A DNA stretch of 64,000 nt, taken from contig JAIXXF010000022.1 in assembly GCA_027490925.1 (NCBI GenBank), positions 62,001-126,000 on the forward strand. Reading direction: 5' to 3'. Shown here piece after piece: positions 15,807 through 26,121 of this stretch. A model generated the notes under the pieces. The model did no database searches, was not told the origin of the DNA, and was given only the letters and a program-made list of their open reading frames with translations. Position 1 is the stretch's first letter; each line of letters opens with the position of its first letter. Source of the stretch: Comamonadaceae bacterium (GTDB lineage Bacteria; Pseudomonadota; Gammaproteobacteria; Burkholderiales; Burkholderiaceae_C). The translations under genes and the position numbers were made by a program.

Positions 15807-16546
15807 GTAGGACTCCGGGTCGGTTGAAGGGTGGAAAGGGGGGTGGCGGTGGCAACAGGGGTGGGCATGGGGATTTGCAGCCCGTGGATCAGCAGGCCGA
15901 TGCACTGGTCGGCGATCTGCTCCGGCCGGAGCGGCCCACCGGGCTGGTACCAGCGACCGATCCAACTCAAAGCGCCCGCCAGCGTGAAAGCCGCGATCTT
16001 GGGGTCGCAAGACGCGATGCTGCCTTCGGCAATGCCTAGGCGAATCAATTCGCGAAACTCCTGGTCCAGCGCCGCTTTGAAACGGCGCAGCTTGCGCTGA
16101 CTTTCGGGCGGCAGCGGGTCTTCGCCAACGCGGATCACGCACATGCCGAAGTCCATGGTCACGATGCGCACGTATTGCTGCATGCCCGCCACCAGCTTGT
16201 CGATCGCACGGCCGCCGCTGGCACCCACCTGCTGGATCGCGTCCTGCAGCATTTGCAGGCCGATGTTCACGCACTCGAACAAGATCTCGTCCTTGTTCTT
16301 CACGTAGTAGTACAGCGTGGGCTTGGTGATGTTCAGGCGCTCGGCCACTTCGTCGAGCGACGTGGCGTGAAAGCCCTTCTCATTGAACATCTGTGCTGCT
16401 ACCCGCAACACCGCTTCGCGTTTGGAAGCGCGGGTACGGGCGCGGTCGACCGCAGGCTCCCAAGGCGACACCACCGGCGCCTGGCCGTCGGAAGCAGCGG
16501 GGACAGCCGCCGCTTCAACGGTAGAGGGCCTCGATTTCGGCGGCAT
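15803..16546 (-). CDS. TetR/AcrR family transcriptional regulator
   Basis: A 247-residue regulator. Residues about 36-85 contain the TetR helix-turn-helix, with the core SLDEVAERLNITKPTLYYYV. The C-terminal ligand domain (about 95-225) is of the fatty-acid/acyl-CoA type. It has an N-terminal Pro/Ala-rich extension of about 35 residues. The gene overlaps the acyl-CoA ligase by 32 bases and the hydratase by 4, so it is expressed with the genes it probably controls. An acyl-CoA effector is inference from that context. Confidence 0.9.
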   Translation of the reverse strand: MPPKSRPSTVEAAAVPAASDGQAPVVSPWEPAVDRARTRASKREAVLRVAAQMFNEKGFHATSLDEVAERLNITKPTLYYYVKNKDEILFECVNIGLQMLQDAIQQVGASGGRAIDKLVAGMQQYVRIVTMDFGMCVIRVGEDPLPPESQRKLRRFKAALDQEFRELIRLGIAEGSIASCDPKIAAFTLAGALSWIGRWYQPGGPLRPEQIADQCIGLLIHGLQIPMPTPVATATPLSTLQPTRSPT

Positions 16547-18320
16547 ACGACTTGTAAATGCTGGCGCGGCGCACCTTCATGGTCGCGGTGACTTCACCAT
16601 CGTCATGGTCCAGCTCTTTGGTCAACAGGTGGAAGCGTCGAATATGCGCCACCTCGGCCATCCTGGCGTTGCCCTGGTTCACCTCGCCCTGGATAAGTTC
16701 GCGCACCTCCGCGGTTTCCACCAACGATCGGAAATGGGTGAAGGCGATGTTGCGAGCCTCCGCCCACTGGGCCACCGACTCGTAGTCAATCTGGATCAGG
16801 GCCGCCACGAACTTACGCGCGTCGGCGACGATCACGCACTCCTTTATGAAGGGGCTGGCTTTCATCGTGTTTTCAATTTCCGACGGCGTGAGGTTCTTGC
16901 CACCGGCGGTGATCATGATGTCTTTCAGGCGGTCAACGATCTTGATCACACCGCCCTCCTCACGCACCACATCGCCGGTGTGTAACCAGCCGTCCACGAT
17001 CGCGCTGGCCGTGGCCTCCGGGTTTTTGTAGTAGCCCTTGAACACCACTGGCCCGCGGATCTGCAGCTCGCCCTGGTCCGACAGCCGATGGTCCACACCC
17101 AGCGTGGGCACACCCACCGTGCCCCAGCGCACATCGTCCAGGCGCTGCCCCAGCACCATGCCACTGGACTCGGTCATGCCGTAGACCTCCACCAGCGGCA
17201 CTCCCAGCGTGCGGAAAAACTGCAAAATCGCAGGCGAGATGGGAGCCGCACCGGTCAGCGCAACGCGAACCTCGCGCAGTCCGATGAAGTTTTGCAACGC
17301 TCGGAAGATCAGCCAGTAGTACACCCCGAAGGTCAGCCTCTCAGCGAGGCTGCGCTGGGTCGCGGCCTTGTGGGCAAAACCACCACAGGCCTTGAGACCC
17401 GACTCGAACCAGCGGCGGCGCAGCGTCCCGGTCTCGTTCATCTTGATGGCGATGGCCGAGTGCAGCTTTTCCCAAATCCGCGGCACCCCTAAAAACATGG
17501 TGGGTGCGACCTCTCTAAGGTCTTCCTGCACCGTCCGAATCGACTCGCCAAAGTCCACCCTCGACCCCAAGTACAAAGGCACAAAGGTGGTCAGCATCTG
17601 CTCGGCCACATGGCACAGCGGCAAGTACGACAGGTGGCTAGTGTCGGGCCGCAGCCTCAGCCGGTCGATCACGCCGGGCGCCATGGCCGCCACGTTGCCG
17701 TAGCTGATCATCGCGCCCTTTGGCTTGCCGGTGGAGCCAGAGGTGTAGATGATGAGAGCCGTGTCGTCCAGGCTCTGGCGGTCCAGCACCCGGTCGATGA
17801 GCGCAGCGTCCACCGACCCTCGCCCCATCGCTTCCAGCTCCTCGAACCCCATCACCAGGTCCGGAGCCAACCCGATGGTGTCGCCCAGACCCTTGCGCTC
17901 CATGACCACGATTTTTTTCAAGCGCGGCAACTGGTAGCGCGCGGCCAGCACCTTGTCAGACTGCTCCTGGTCTTCACAGACCACCACCTCGGCGTCGGCG
18001 TGGGCCAGCACGTAGGCGATCTCGTTGGTCGGACTGGTGGGGTAAACGCCCACGGTCACGCCGCCCACCAAGCCCGCGCCGAGCTGGGTCAATACCCACT
18101 CCACGCGGTTCTCAGACAGGACCCCCACATGGCCCCCGTCCGACAGACCCGCGGCGCGCAAGCCCAGGCCCACATGCCGCGCGCGCTGGTGGTAGGCCGC
18201 CCACGTCAGCGGCTTCCAGATGCCGTGCTCTTTTTGCCGAATGGCCACCGCGTCACCGCGGCGTTGCGACTGCTCGCGCAGCACCTGTGGCAGAGTCAAG
18301 GAGTAGGACAGGTCGGTCAT
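16515..18320 (-). CDS. AMP-dependent acyl-CoA synthetase (long-chain fatty acid-CoA ligase type)
   Basis: A 601-residue adenylate-forming enzyme that activates a carboxylic acid to its CoA thioester with ATP. The motifs are the P-loop TSGSTGKPKGAMISYGN (about residues 190-207), the A5 motif VYGMTESSG (about 377-385), the hinge/A7-A8 region WLHTGDVVREEGG...VDRLKDIM, and GKNLTPSEIEN near residue 470. The length fits the FadD15/long-chain bacterial group. It begins 10 bases after livF, and the genes before it encode a complete Liv-type transporter, so it most likely activates the imported substrate. The precise acid cannot be read from sequence. Confidence 0.9.
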   Translation of the reverse strand: MTDLSYSLTLPQVLREQSQRRGDAVAIRQKEHGIWKPLTWAAYHQRARHVGLGLRAAGLSDGGHVGVLSENRVEWVLTQLGAGLVGGVTVGVYPTSPTNEIAYVLAHADAEVVVCEDQEQSDKVLAARYQLPRLKKIVVMERKGLGDTIGLAPDLVMGFEELEAMGRGSVDAALIDRVLDRQSLDDTALIIYTSGSTGKPKGAMISYGNVAAMAPGVIDRLRLRPDTSHLSYLPLCHVAEQMLTTFVPLYLGSRVDFGESIRTVQEDLREVAPTMFLGVPRIWEKLHSAIAIKMNETGTLRRRWFESGLKACGGFAHKAATQRSLAERLTFGVYYWLIFRALQNFIGLREVRVALTGAAPISPAILQFFRTLGVPLVEVYGMTESSGMVLGQRLDDVRWGTVGVPTLGVDHRLSDQGELQIRGPVVFKGYYKNPEATASAIVDGWLHTGDVVREEGGVIKIVDRLKDIMITAGGKNLTPSEIENTMKASPFIKECVIVADARKFVAALIQIDYESVAQWAEARNIAFTHFRSLVETAEVRELIQGEVNQGNARMAEVAHIRRFHLLTKELDHDDGEVTATMKVRRASIYKSYAAEIEALYR

Positions 18321-18330
18321 CGCAACGCTT

Positions 18331-19140
<810 letters not shown>

Positions 19141-19193
19141 GGTGGTTTGGGGTTCAACCGACACGCCGCCGTCCAGCGGCGGGCGTTGCGAGA

Positions 19194-20387
19194 TCACTGC
19201 TGCAAGCTGATCCAATCGGACGCGGGCACCATTTTTTGTTGCTTGAAGTCGGCCTTGTAGATGCGACCCACCGGAATGGAGTTGCCCTTGATCGACAGCG
19301 GCACGCCAATCAAGCCGCCGGTGTCGAAATTGCGGATGGAGCTGAGCGCGGTTTTCAGGTTCTTGCCGTTCAACTCATTGCCTTGGGCCAAGGTGCGCTT
19401 GGCGGCTTCGGTCAACAGCATTGCGGCCAGAAAGCCTTGAATGTAGGCTGTGCTTTGGTATTCAGGCCGCATCTTGCGGATCTTCTCCAGCATTGGGGCC
19501 TTGCCGTCGGTGTCGTCGTAGTAGCGGTAAGGCATCACCCCGAGGAAGCCATCGGCATTCGGCCCCATGCGCATCACGGTGGTTTTGTCCATGCTCCAGA
19601 AGGTCCCCATGAACTGCGTTTGCAGGCCCTGACCGCGCGCTTGGTTGATGAATTCGGGGATCGGCGCCGACACGTAGCCATGGAAGATGGTGTAGTCGGG
19701 CGCGGCGCGTCGCAGCTTCACCACCTCGGCCGACACATCCACACTGCCCGGCGGGGTGACAATTTCAGTGACCAGGTTCAGCCCCAAGCGTTTGGTGTCC
19801 GCGCGGGCAGCCTCCACTGGGTCCTTGCCAAACTCCGTGTCGGAATACACCAAGGCCACCTTCGCACCCGGCTTGGTCTTAGCGATGTACTGCAGCAAGA
19901 TGGCCACCATCTCGGCGTAGTCGGGGCCCACCATGAACTGAAGCGGATAGCGCTGGGCGTTGCTGATTTCCTTGGCAAAAGAAGCGCCGGTCATCAGCAC
20001 CGAACCCACGCGCTCCAGTTCGGGGTTGACTGCTTTGACGAAGCCGGTGGAATCGGCGTAATACAGGCTGACCTTGTTCTGGCTGGTGATCTTTTTGAAC
20101 GCTGCCATGGACTGATCCACCTTGTAAGCGGTGTCTTCGGCCACGTACTTCACCTTGCGGCCCGCGATGCCTCCGCCCTCATTGAGGAGGCTAAGGTAGT
20201 CTTTGATGCCCTGGTCAATACCGATTCCAGCAAACGCGAACACACCGGTGAGGGGGACCGACGCACCGAAGACGATGTCTTCCAGCGGCGCCGACGCCTT
20301 CTTCTGCGCCAGCGCGGAAGGCGCCAGCGCCAAGGTGGTGGCGGCCACCAGACCAGCCGTACAAAAATCGCGTTTGCTCAAGCTCAT
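19194..20387 (-). CDS. ABC transporter substrate-binding protein (Liv/HAAT type)
   Basis: A 397-residue periplasmic type I binding protein. The start at 20387 follows a good ribosome-binding site (AAGGAG). It gives an export signal with KRDFCTAG and a hydrophobic stretch ending ALA before QKK. The mature protein has the family opening IVFGASVPLTGVFAFAG and the lobe segment KVALVYSDTEFGKD. It is encoded between livM and livF, so it delivers substrate to this transporter. The coupled acyl-CoA ligase suggests a carboxylic acid rather than leucine. Confidence 0.9.
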   Translation of the reverse strand: MSLSKRDFCTAGLVAATTLALAPSALAQKKASAPLEDIVFGASVPLTGVFAFAGIGIDQGIKDYLSLLNEGGGIAGRKVKYVAEDTAYKVDQSMAAFKKITSQNKVSLYYADSTGFVKAVNPELERVGSVLMTGASFAKEISNAQRYPLQFMVGPDYAEMVAILLQYIAKTKPGAKVALVYSDTEFGKDPVEAARADTKRLGLNLVTEIVTPPGSVDVSAEVVKLRRAAPDYTIFHGYVSAPIPEFINQARGQGLQTQFMGTFWSMDKTTVMRMGPNADGFLGVMPYRYYDDTDGKAPMLEKIRKMRPEYQSTAYIQGFLAAMLLTEAAKRTLAQGNELNGKNLKTALSSIRNFDTGGLIGVPLSIKGNSIPVGRIYKADFKQQKMVPASDWISLQQ

Positions 20388-20425
20388 GTCAGTCTCCTTG
20401 GGGTGTCTGCGTTGGGGAAGCGAAC

Positions 20426-21466
20426 TCAGGTGCGGAATGGCCACAGATGGAACAGGCGCCGGATGCGGCGCCACACCTCAGCCAGGCCGTGGGGCTCAAA
20501 GATCAGGAACAACACGATCATCAAACCGAACACGATGGTTCGGATCGGCGACAAGACCAACGTGGCATTGCCCGACAGCGGCAACCACGCAACGACGATC
20601 TTCAACACCTCGGGCACCAAGGTCATGAACACCGCACCCAGCACACTGCCCAGCAGGGTGCCCATGCCGCCCACGATGACCGCCGCCAGGAAAAAGATCG
20701 ACATCAGCAGCGGGAAGCTCTCTGGCGTGATGGCGCGGAAGAAATAGGCGAACAGACCTCCGGCTACCCCGGCGTAAAACGACGAGATCGCGAACGACAG
20801 CAGCTTGTAGGGCAGCAACGGGATGCCCAACACCTCGGCCGAAATGTCGCGGTCCCGAATGGCGATGAAGGCGCGGCTAATGCGGGTACGGAACAGGTTG
20901 GCCGCCCCCAGCAGCATCAGCACGGTGACCGGCACGATCACCCAGTACAGCTTGAAGTCGGTGTCGAGCGGCACGCCCCAAATCGACGCGGGCGGCACAG
21001 TGAGTCCTGCGGTGCCACCGGTGAGCGCCGTGAAGTGCGAAAAAATGAAATGCGCCATCACACCCGCTGCGATCGTCGCGATCGCCAGGTACAAGCCCTT
21101 CACCCGCAGCGATGGCAGACCCACCACTACGCCTGCGAGCATGGCCACGCAGCCCCCCGCCAGCAGGTTCAATGCGAAGGGGGTGCCATACCGCAATTGC
21201 AAAATAGCCACCGTGTAGGCCCCCAAGCCCATGAACGCGGCTTGGCCCAAACTCACTAAACCGGTGTAACCGGTGAGGATATTAAGGCCTGTGGCGCTGG
21301 CGATGTTGATCGCCACCAGACACGCCATGTAGAGCCAATACTGGCTCGCCACGAAGGGAAACACCACCAGCGAGGCCGCCAGCAACGCCACCCAGCGCCA
21401 CTGAGTGGGGCTGTCGAACAAGGCCGCGTCAGCGGCGTAACTTTCTTTGGCCGAACCGATGCGCAT
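20426..21466 (-). CDS. livM: Branched-chain-type ABC transporter permease LivM
   Basis: A 346-residue inner-membrane permease with about nine hydrophobic helices. The family signatures NILTGYTGLVSLGQAAFMGLG (near residues 62-82) and the ATPase-contact region FIAIRDRDISAEVLGI are present. It ends in an Arg-rich cytosolic tail (VWRRIRRLFHLWPF). It is separated from livH by about 150 bases with no convincing gene, and from the binding-protein gene by 38 bases. Confidence 0.92.
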   Translation of the reverse strand: MRIGSAKESYAADAALFDSPTQWRWVALLAASLVVFPFVASQYWLYMACLVAINIASATGLNILTGYTGLVSLGQAAFMGLGAYTVAILQLRYGTPFALNLLAGGCVAMLAGVVVGLPSLRVKGLYLAIATIAAGVMAHFIFSHFTALTGGTAGLTVPPASIWGVPLDTDFKLYWVIVPVTVLMLLGAANLFRTRISRAFIAIRDRDISAEVLGIPLLPYKLLSFAISSFYAGVAGGLFAYFFRAITPESFPLLMSIFFLAAVIVGGMGTLLGSVLGAVFMTLVPEVLKIVVAWLPLSGNATLVLSPIRTIVFGLMIVLFLIFEPHGLAEVWRRIRRLFHLWPFRT

Positions 21467-21617
21467 CTCAACGTTCTCCGGACCGCGCTGAAAACAGACC
21501 GACCCGCTCTAGGCCCATGGCCACCAAAGTCAGCGGCAGCGCGCCAGGTGCTGATCCCTCGATGGGCATAGCAACAAGCGACGTGGCGGAAAAACCAAAT
21601 GAAACGGGGGCCATGGT

Positions 21618-22502
21618 TCAAAGCCTCTCGATGTCGTGCGTGCCGAACAAACCGTAGGGCCGCACCAGAAGAATCAACACCAGCAGGCTGAAGGTGGCCA
21701 GGATCTTGAATTCACCGCCGAGATAGAACCCGGCCAGCGCTTCCATCACGCCCACCAGCATGCCGCCCACCAACGCGCCAAGCACGCTGTCCAGCCCACC
21801 AAAAATCACCACCACCAGTACCGACAGACCAAAGACGCCCATGGCCGACGACAAACCACCGATCGAACCCACCACGATGCCCGCCACGCAAGCAATCATC
21901 GCGGCAGCCACCCACGACAGCGAGAACACACGCGGCACGTTGATGCCCATGGAGTACGCGGCGGCCTGGTCCGACGCGGTGGCCCGCAATGCCACACCTC
22001 CGCGCCAGAAGCGGAACAGCAACAACACCACGGCAATCAGCAGCACCGCGATCCAGAAGCCGTAAAAAATCTTCGGTGATATGAAGGCCTCACCCAACGT
22101 GATTGGCGTATTGGGCAAGAACTCGGGCAAGCGTTGCTGGTCGGCGGTCCAGATCAGTTCCACCAAACCCACCAGAATCGACGACAGGCCCACCGTCACC
22201 ATGAAAGACGCAATCGGCGACTCCCCCAACATGGGCCGGATCATGGTGCGCTCGACCACGCCGCCCAGCGCGCCAGAGACCAGCAAGGCCGCGGGAACGG
22301 CCAACCAGATTGGCAGCCCCATTCCCGCCGAAAACGCAAAAAACACATAGGCGCCAACCATCAGCATGTCGCCAATGGCAATGTTGACCACCCGGGTGGC
22401 CTTGTAAATCATCACAAAAGCCAGTCCGGTCAGGGCGTACAGCCCGCCCGTGCCCAGGCCTGCCAAGCCGATTTCGAACAGCAGCCACCCGTCGAAGTTC
22501 AT
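21618..22502 (-). CDS. livH: Branched-chain-type ABC transporter permease LivH
   Basis: A 294-residue permease with eight or so membrane helices. It has the family opening GLGTGGLYALTGLAFVMIYK, the segment NIAIGDMLMVGAY, and the coupling-loop region VALRATASDQAAAYSMGINV, which contacts the ATPase. It overlaps livG by four bases (22499-22502), indicating coupled translation. Confidence 0.93.
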   Translation of the reverse strand: MNFDGWLLFEIGLAGLGTGGLYALTGLAFVMIYKATRVVNIAIGDMLMVGAYVFFAFSAGMGLPIWLAVPAALLVSGALGGVVERTMIRPMLGESPIASFMVTVGLSSILVGLVELIWTADQQRLPEFLPNTPITLGEAFISPKIFYGFWIAVLLIAVVLLLFRFWRGGVALRATASDQAAAYSMGINVPRVFSLSWVAAAMIACVAGIVVGSIGGLSSAMGVFGLSVLVVVIFGGLDSVLGALVGGMLVGVMEALAGFYLGGEFKILATFSLLVLILLVRPYGLFGTHDIERL

Positions 22503-23356
22503 GGCAACCTCCCGGTCTTGGCCGCTGCGTCACGTGACACTTTCTGGAAGCGCTCACGCAGCACGGCCACATCGCCCGCGCCGAGGTAAGCCTTCACCAC
22601 CTCGGGGTTGGCCTGCACTTCGGTGGGCAGGCCGCTGGCAATCACCTGCCCGAAGTTCAGCACCACCACGTGGTCGGACAAGTCCATCACCATGCCCATG
22701 TCGTGCTCCACCATCAGCACGGTCACGCCCCACTCGCGTCGCACCTCCAGGATGAAGCGCGCCATGTCCTCGGTTTCTTCGCGGTTCATGCCTGCCACCG
22801 GCTCGTCGAGCAGCAACAGCTTGGGTCTCATCGCCAGTGCCCGTGCCAATTCCACCCTTTTTTGCAGTCCGTAAGACAGGGCCGACACCGGCGCCTTGCG
22901 GATGTGGTCAATCTCCAGGAAATCGATGATGCGTTCCTCGATTTCGCGGCGCAGTTCGTTTTCTTCACGCCGGGCGGCCGGGGTGTAGAACAACGCGCTC
23001 AAGGCATGGGTCTTGAGGTGGCAGTGGCGGCCGAGTTTGATGTTGTCCAATACCGTCATACCGCGGAACAAGGCGATGTTTTGGAAACTGCGTGCCAAAC
23101 CCAGGGCAGCTCTACGGGGCGGCGTCAGACCGGCAAGTTCTTGGCCCTCGAACACCATGCGGCCAGAGGCAGGCGTGTAAAAACCGGACAGGGTGTTGAA
23201 CACCGAGGTTTTGCCCGCCCCGTTCGGGCCGATCACCGAGGTGATGGAGCCAGGCCGGACCGAAAAACTCACACCGTTGAGCGCCTTCACACCGCCAAAG
23301 GCGAGCGTCAGGTCTTGCACCTGCAGCATGGGGGGCTGGTCGGGGTCGAGGGACAT
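22499..23356 (-). CDS. livG: Branched-chain-type ABC transporter ATPase (LivG family)
   Basis: A 285-residue ATPase and first gene of the transporter operon. Walker A is GPNGAGKTS (about residues 43-51). The signature is degenerate for an ABC protein (LSYGLQKRVELARAL), as is usual in LivG. Walker B is LLLDEPVAGMNREE. The internal helical insertion ALSALFYTPAARREE is typical of the LivG family. The C-terminus ends in a short extension after AYLGAG. The 170-base gap before the HAD gene should hold the operon promoter. Confidence 0.92.
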   Translation of the reverse strand: MSLDPDQPPMLQVQDLTLAFGGVKALNGVSFSVRPGSITSVIGPNGAGKTSVFNTLSGFYTPASGRMVFEGQELAGLTPPRRAALGLARSFQNIALFRGMTVLDNIKLGRHCHLKTHALSALFYTPAARREENELRREIEERIIDFLEIDHIRKAPVSALSYGLQKRVELARALAMRPKLLLLDEPVAGMNREETEDMARFILEVRREWGVTVLMVEHDMGMVMDLSDHVVVLNFGQVIASGLPTEVQANPEVVKAYLGAGDVAVLRERFQKVSRDAAAKTGRLP

Positions 23357-23526
23357 GGATCGGTTGTCTCGGGGTGCAGCGCTTGGACGAAAGCTTTGAC
23401 CGCTTTTCTACTGGCGAGTAACCGGCGTACTCTAGCCACGCTCAGCGACTTGTTCGCTAGGGATTTCCCGGCTTCACGCCCGCCGGAGCAAACGCATCAG
23501 CACCAAACAACGGGCGAACCGGAGGG

Positions 23527-24225
23527 TCAGACGCCCAACAGGTCGCACAAGGCCAACAGGTCGGGGGTCTGGGCGTGGGGCGAAGGCCCGGGGTGGTCCC
23601 ACGTCTCGACCCGCCGATTCACCCAGGCCGACTGCATGCCTGCGCCGTGGGCGCCGACCACATCCAGCGCGGCATCATCGCCAACGTGCAACACCTCGTC
23701 GGGGGACACCGCCACGGCCTCAGCAGCGGCGTGAAAAAAGCGTGCGTTCGGCTTGCCCACGCCGAACACCTGGGCGCTCAGCGCCGCCTCAAAAAAAGAC
23801 CCCAGACCAATGCGCGCCACGTCGGCGTTGCCGTTGGACAGCGCCACCAGGGGATAGCGGCAGGCCAGACGAACCAGCGCGGGTTGGGCATCGTCGAACA
23901 AGGTGACGTCTTGGCGGGCGCTGAAGAACACCTCGAAAGCCGGGTCGGCCAGGTGCTCGGGCTCGCCGGCGCGGCGCAGCGTGTGGACAATGGTTGCGTG
24001 GCGCAACCCACTCAGGTCCACGTGGTACCGCGGCTCTCGGGCCACCAGGGTCTCACGCAGCGCGCTGCGGTAGTCGGAATCGGCGTACAGCGCAGCGCTG
24101 GCGGGGGTGTGCTGCCGCATCCAGCCGAGCAAGGCCGACTCTGCCTTGCGGATGGTGGGCCAAATCGGCCACAGGGTGTCGTCCAAATCAAGGCTGATGG
24201 CCCTGATTTTCGGGATGTCGAGCAT
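23527..24225 (-). CDS. HAD-superfamily hydrolase (phosphatase)
   Basis: A 232-residue HAD hydrolase. The nucleophile loop is [10 protein letters not shown] (residues about 10-19), motif II is ALSNGN, motif III Lys is in VGKPNARFF, and motif IV is [17 protein letters not shown]. The helical cap lies between residues about 25 and 105. The start codon at 24223-24225 is only 18 bases from the divergent hemH start. The substrate is not predictable; a phosphoglycolate- or pyrimidine-nucleotide-type small molecule would be usual for this subfamily. Confidence 0.88.
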   Translation of the reverse strand: MLDIPKIRAISLDLDDTLWPIWPTIRKAESALLGWMRQHTPASAALYADSDYRSALRETLVAREPRYHVDLSGLRHATIVHTLRRAGEPEHLADPAFEVFFSARQDVTLFDDAQPALVRLACRYPLVALSNGNADVARIGLGSFFEAALSAQVFGVGKPNARFFHAAAEAVAVSPDEVLHVGDDAALDVVGAHGAGMQSAWVNRRVETWDHPGPSPHAQTPDLLALCDLLGV

Positions 24226-24243
24226 GGTGCGGGAGAATACCGC

Positions 24244-25344
24244 ATGCTTTTGAAATCCCCTTTCCAACAAGAGCCTGCGTTCACGCACGGCCAAGCGCCG
24301 AAAACCGGCGTGCTGCTGTGCAACTTGGGCACGCCCGATGCGCCCACCGCCCCGGCGTTGCGCCGTTATCTGTCGGAATTCCTGAGCGACCCGCGGGTGG
24401 TTGAGATCCCCAAACTGCTGTGGTGGCTGATTCTGCACGGCATCATCTTGCGGGTGCGGCCAGCCAAGTCGGCGCTCAAATACGCCAGTGTGTGGACGCC
24501 CGATGGCTCACCGCTGCGGGTGTGGACCCAAAAGCAGGCCACGTTGCTGCGTGGCTACCTCGGCGAACGCGGCCACCACGTTGCGGTGGCACACGCCATG
24601 CGCTATGGCACCCCGTCGATCGCCAGTGCGCTGGACACCCTGAAGGCCGAAGGCGTGACCCGTGTGCTGGTGTTGTCGGCCTATCCCCAGTACTCGGCAG
24701 CCACGACGGCGAGCGTGCTCGATGCGGTGTTCGACTGGGGCAAGCAGGTCAGGAACGTGCCCGAGTTGCGCTTTGTGAACCATTACCACGACGACCCCGG
24801 CTACATCGACGCGCTGGCCCAGCGCATCAGCGGCTTTTGGCAAACGCACGGCCGGCCTGACAAGCTGGTGTTGAGCTTCCATGGCATCCCGTTGCGCAGC
24901 CTGCAGCTGGGCGATCCTTACCACTGCGAATGCCACAAAACCGCCCGCCTGCTGGCAGAGCGGCTGGGCCTGAAGCCGGAACAGGTGCAAACCACCTTCC
25001 AGTCCCGTTTTGGTCGGGCGAAATGGCTGGAACCCTACACCGAGCCCACGCTGCACGCACTGGCCAAGGCGGGGGTGAAGCGAGTGGACGTGTTCTGCCC
25101 TGGCTTTGTCAGCGACTGCTTGGAAACGCTGGAAGAAATCGCCATGGAAGGCCGCGACGCCTTCTTGTCTGCGGGGGGTGAAGCGTTCCATTACATCCCG
25201 TGCGTGAACGACAGCCCCGCATGGATGGGCGCGCTCACCGGCATCGCTGAACGCCACCTGTCCGGCTGGCCCACTGGGGTGTCTGACGCGGCCGCCTTGA
25301 AAGTGTCGCAAGCGCAGGCCAAGGCACTGGGTGCCCCCAACTGA
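24244..25344 (+). CDS. hemH: Ferrochelatase HemH
   Basis: A 366-residue enzyme that inserts ferrous iron into protoporphyrin IX, the last step of haem synthesis, at the inner membrane. It has the N-terminal [15 protein letters not shown] (about residues 21-35), the metal-binding His region [21 protein letters not shown] (about 220-240), [14 protein letters not shown] and the acidic active-site helix [14 protein letters not shown]. The open frame extends far upstream but the ATG at 24244 gives the normal N-terminus. It overlaps hslR or ends just before it, depending on the hslR start. Confidence 0.97.
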   Translation: MLLKSPFQQEPAFTHGQAPKTGVLLCNLGTPDAPTAPALRRYLSEFLSDPRVVEIPKLLWWLILHGIILRVRPAKSALKYASVWTPDGSPLRVWTQKQATLLRGYLGERGHHVAVAHAMRYGTPSIASALDTLKAEGVTRVLVLSAYPQYSAATTASVLDAVFDWGKQVRNVPELRFVNHYHDDPGYIDALAQRISGFWQTHGRPDKLVLSFHGIPLRSLQLGDPYHCECHKTARLLAERLGLKPEQVQTTFQSRFGRAKWLEPYTEPTLHALAKAGVKRVDVFCPGFVSDCLETLEEIAMEGRDAFLSAGGEAFHYIPCVNDSPAWMGALTGIAERHLSGWPTGVSDAAALKVSQAQAKALGAPN

Positions 25345-25354
25345 CGCCACTGCC

Positions 25355-25789
25355 ATGGACCGACTGCGGATCGACAAGTGGCTTTGGGCGGCGCGCTTCT
25401 ACAAGACCCGGTCGCTTGCCTGCGATGAGATCGACAAAGGCCGGGTGCAGGTCAATGGCCAAGCGGTGAAGCCCGCACGCGAGGTCAAAGCCGGCGACTT
25501 GATCGGCCTGCGTCAAGGCGTGGTGCAGCGCACCGTGCAGGTACTGGGTGTCAGCGCCACCCGTGGCCCAGCGCCTGTGGCCCGTCTCTTGTACGAAGAA
25601 ACGCCAGAGAGCGTGCAAGCGGGCTTGAAGGCAGCCGAACAGCGCCGATACGCCAGCGAGCCCGCCCATGCCATTGCCCATGGTCGCCCCACCAAGCGGG
25701 ACCGGCGAGCTCTGTCAGGCGTGGCGGGCCACGCCGACCAATGGGGCGACCGCTGGAGCGCCTCCGTCGACCCCGACACCGACCGCTGA
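25355..25789 (+). CDS. hslR: Heat-shock protein 15-like S4-domain RNA-binding protein
   Basis: A 144-residue basic protein with an N-terminal S4 RNA-binding domain (MDRLRIDKWLWAARFYKTRS, then KGRVQVNGQAVKP at about residues 29-41). In E. coli the homologue rescues stalled 50S subunits carrying nascent chains. The C-terminal part is charged (RPTKRDRRAL). An in-frame ATG at 25331 would add eight residues and overlap hemH by 14 bases; I prefer 25355 because it starts at the conserved MDRLR. It follows hemH directly and is probably cotranscribed. Confidence 0.88.
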   Translation: MDRLRIDKWLWAARFYKTRSLACDEIDKGRVQVNGQAVKPAREVKAGDLIGLRQGVVQRTVQVLGVSATRGPAPVARLLYEETPESVQAGLKAAEQRRYASEPAHAIAHGRPTKRDRRALSGVAGHADQWGDRWSASVDPDTDR

Positions 25790-25857
25790 GAACACGACAG
25801 GGGATTGGGGGGTGCACCCTTCCGGCCATCCATGCGGTCCGTACCCCTCACCCCAGG

Positions 25858-25914
25858 TTTGCTATGTAAAATATAGCAGACCAAGCAAAAAATACGGGGG
25901 CCACTGACTCGTGG
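25858..25914 (+). repeat. Dispersed AT-rich palindromic element, copy 3 (intergenic)
   Basis: The hairpin TGCTAT (25860-25865) / ATAGCA (25873-25878) is followed, 21 bases after the end of ATAGC, by GGGCC in a GGGGGCC block. This copy lies in the gap between hslR and the orphan binding-protein gene, just before the bidirectional terminator. Confidence 0.6.
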
Positions 25915-25920
25915 GATACA

Positions 25921-25953
25921 AAAAAGCCGCCAGGGAGCCCCAAGGCGGCTTTT
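25921..25953. terminator. Bidirectional intrinsic terminator
   Basis: AAAAGCCGCC at 25922-25931 and GGCGGCTTTT at 25944-25953 form a perfect 10-bp stem with a 12-base loop. There are A/T runs on both sides, so it can stop transcripts from hslR (plus) and from the binding-protein gene (minus). It is the only strong feature of the 332-base gap 25790-26121 other than the palindromic element and a weaker CGCTGGG/CCCAGCG hairpin at 26060-26082. Confidence 0.85.
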
Positions 25954-26121
25954 CTGGTGGCTGGCTCTTTGCCCCAACCCAATGCGTCGGAACAATGTCC
26001 GCAGGTGGCAGCCGGGGACTGGTCTGCGGCGACCGGCATCATGGGCTTTCTGCCGTCCCCGCTGGGCTTGAAGCACCCAGCGGCTAGAACGAACCCAGGG
26101 CGGCCTTGTCTCGACCTTGTG

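Noticed and set aside
21541-21617. Further copy of the palindromic element with ATAGC and GGGGGCC
   Set aside because: The distance between ATAGC and the G-rich block is well over the 21-22 bases of the family, and there is no hairpin.
23575-24243. Long N-terminal extension of hemH
   Set aside because: The frame is open because it is antisense to the HAD gene; ferrochelatases start close to the [15 protein letters not shown] strand, reached from the ATG at 24244.
26060-26082. CGCTGGG/CCCAGCG hairpin as terminator of the orphan binding-protein gene
   Set aside because: No T-run follows on either strand; the stronger bidirectional hairpin at 25921-25953 is the likelier terminator.
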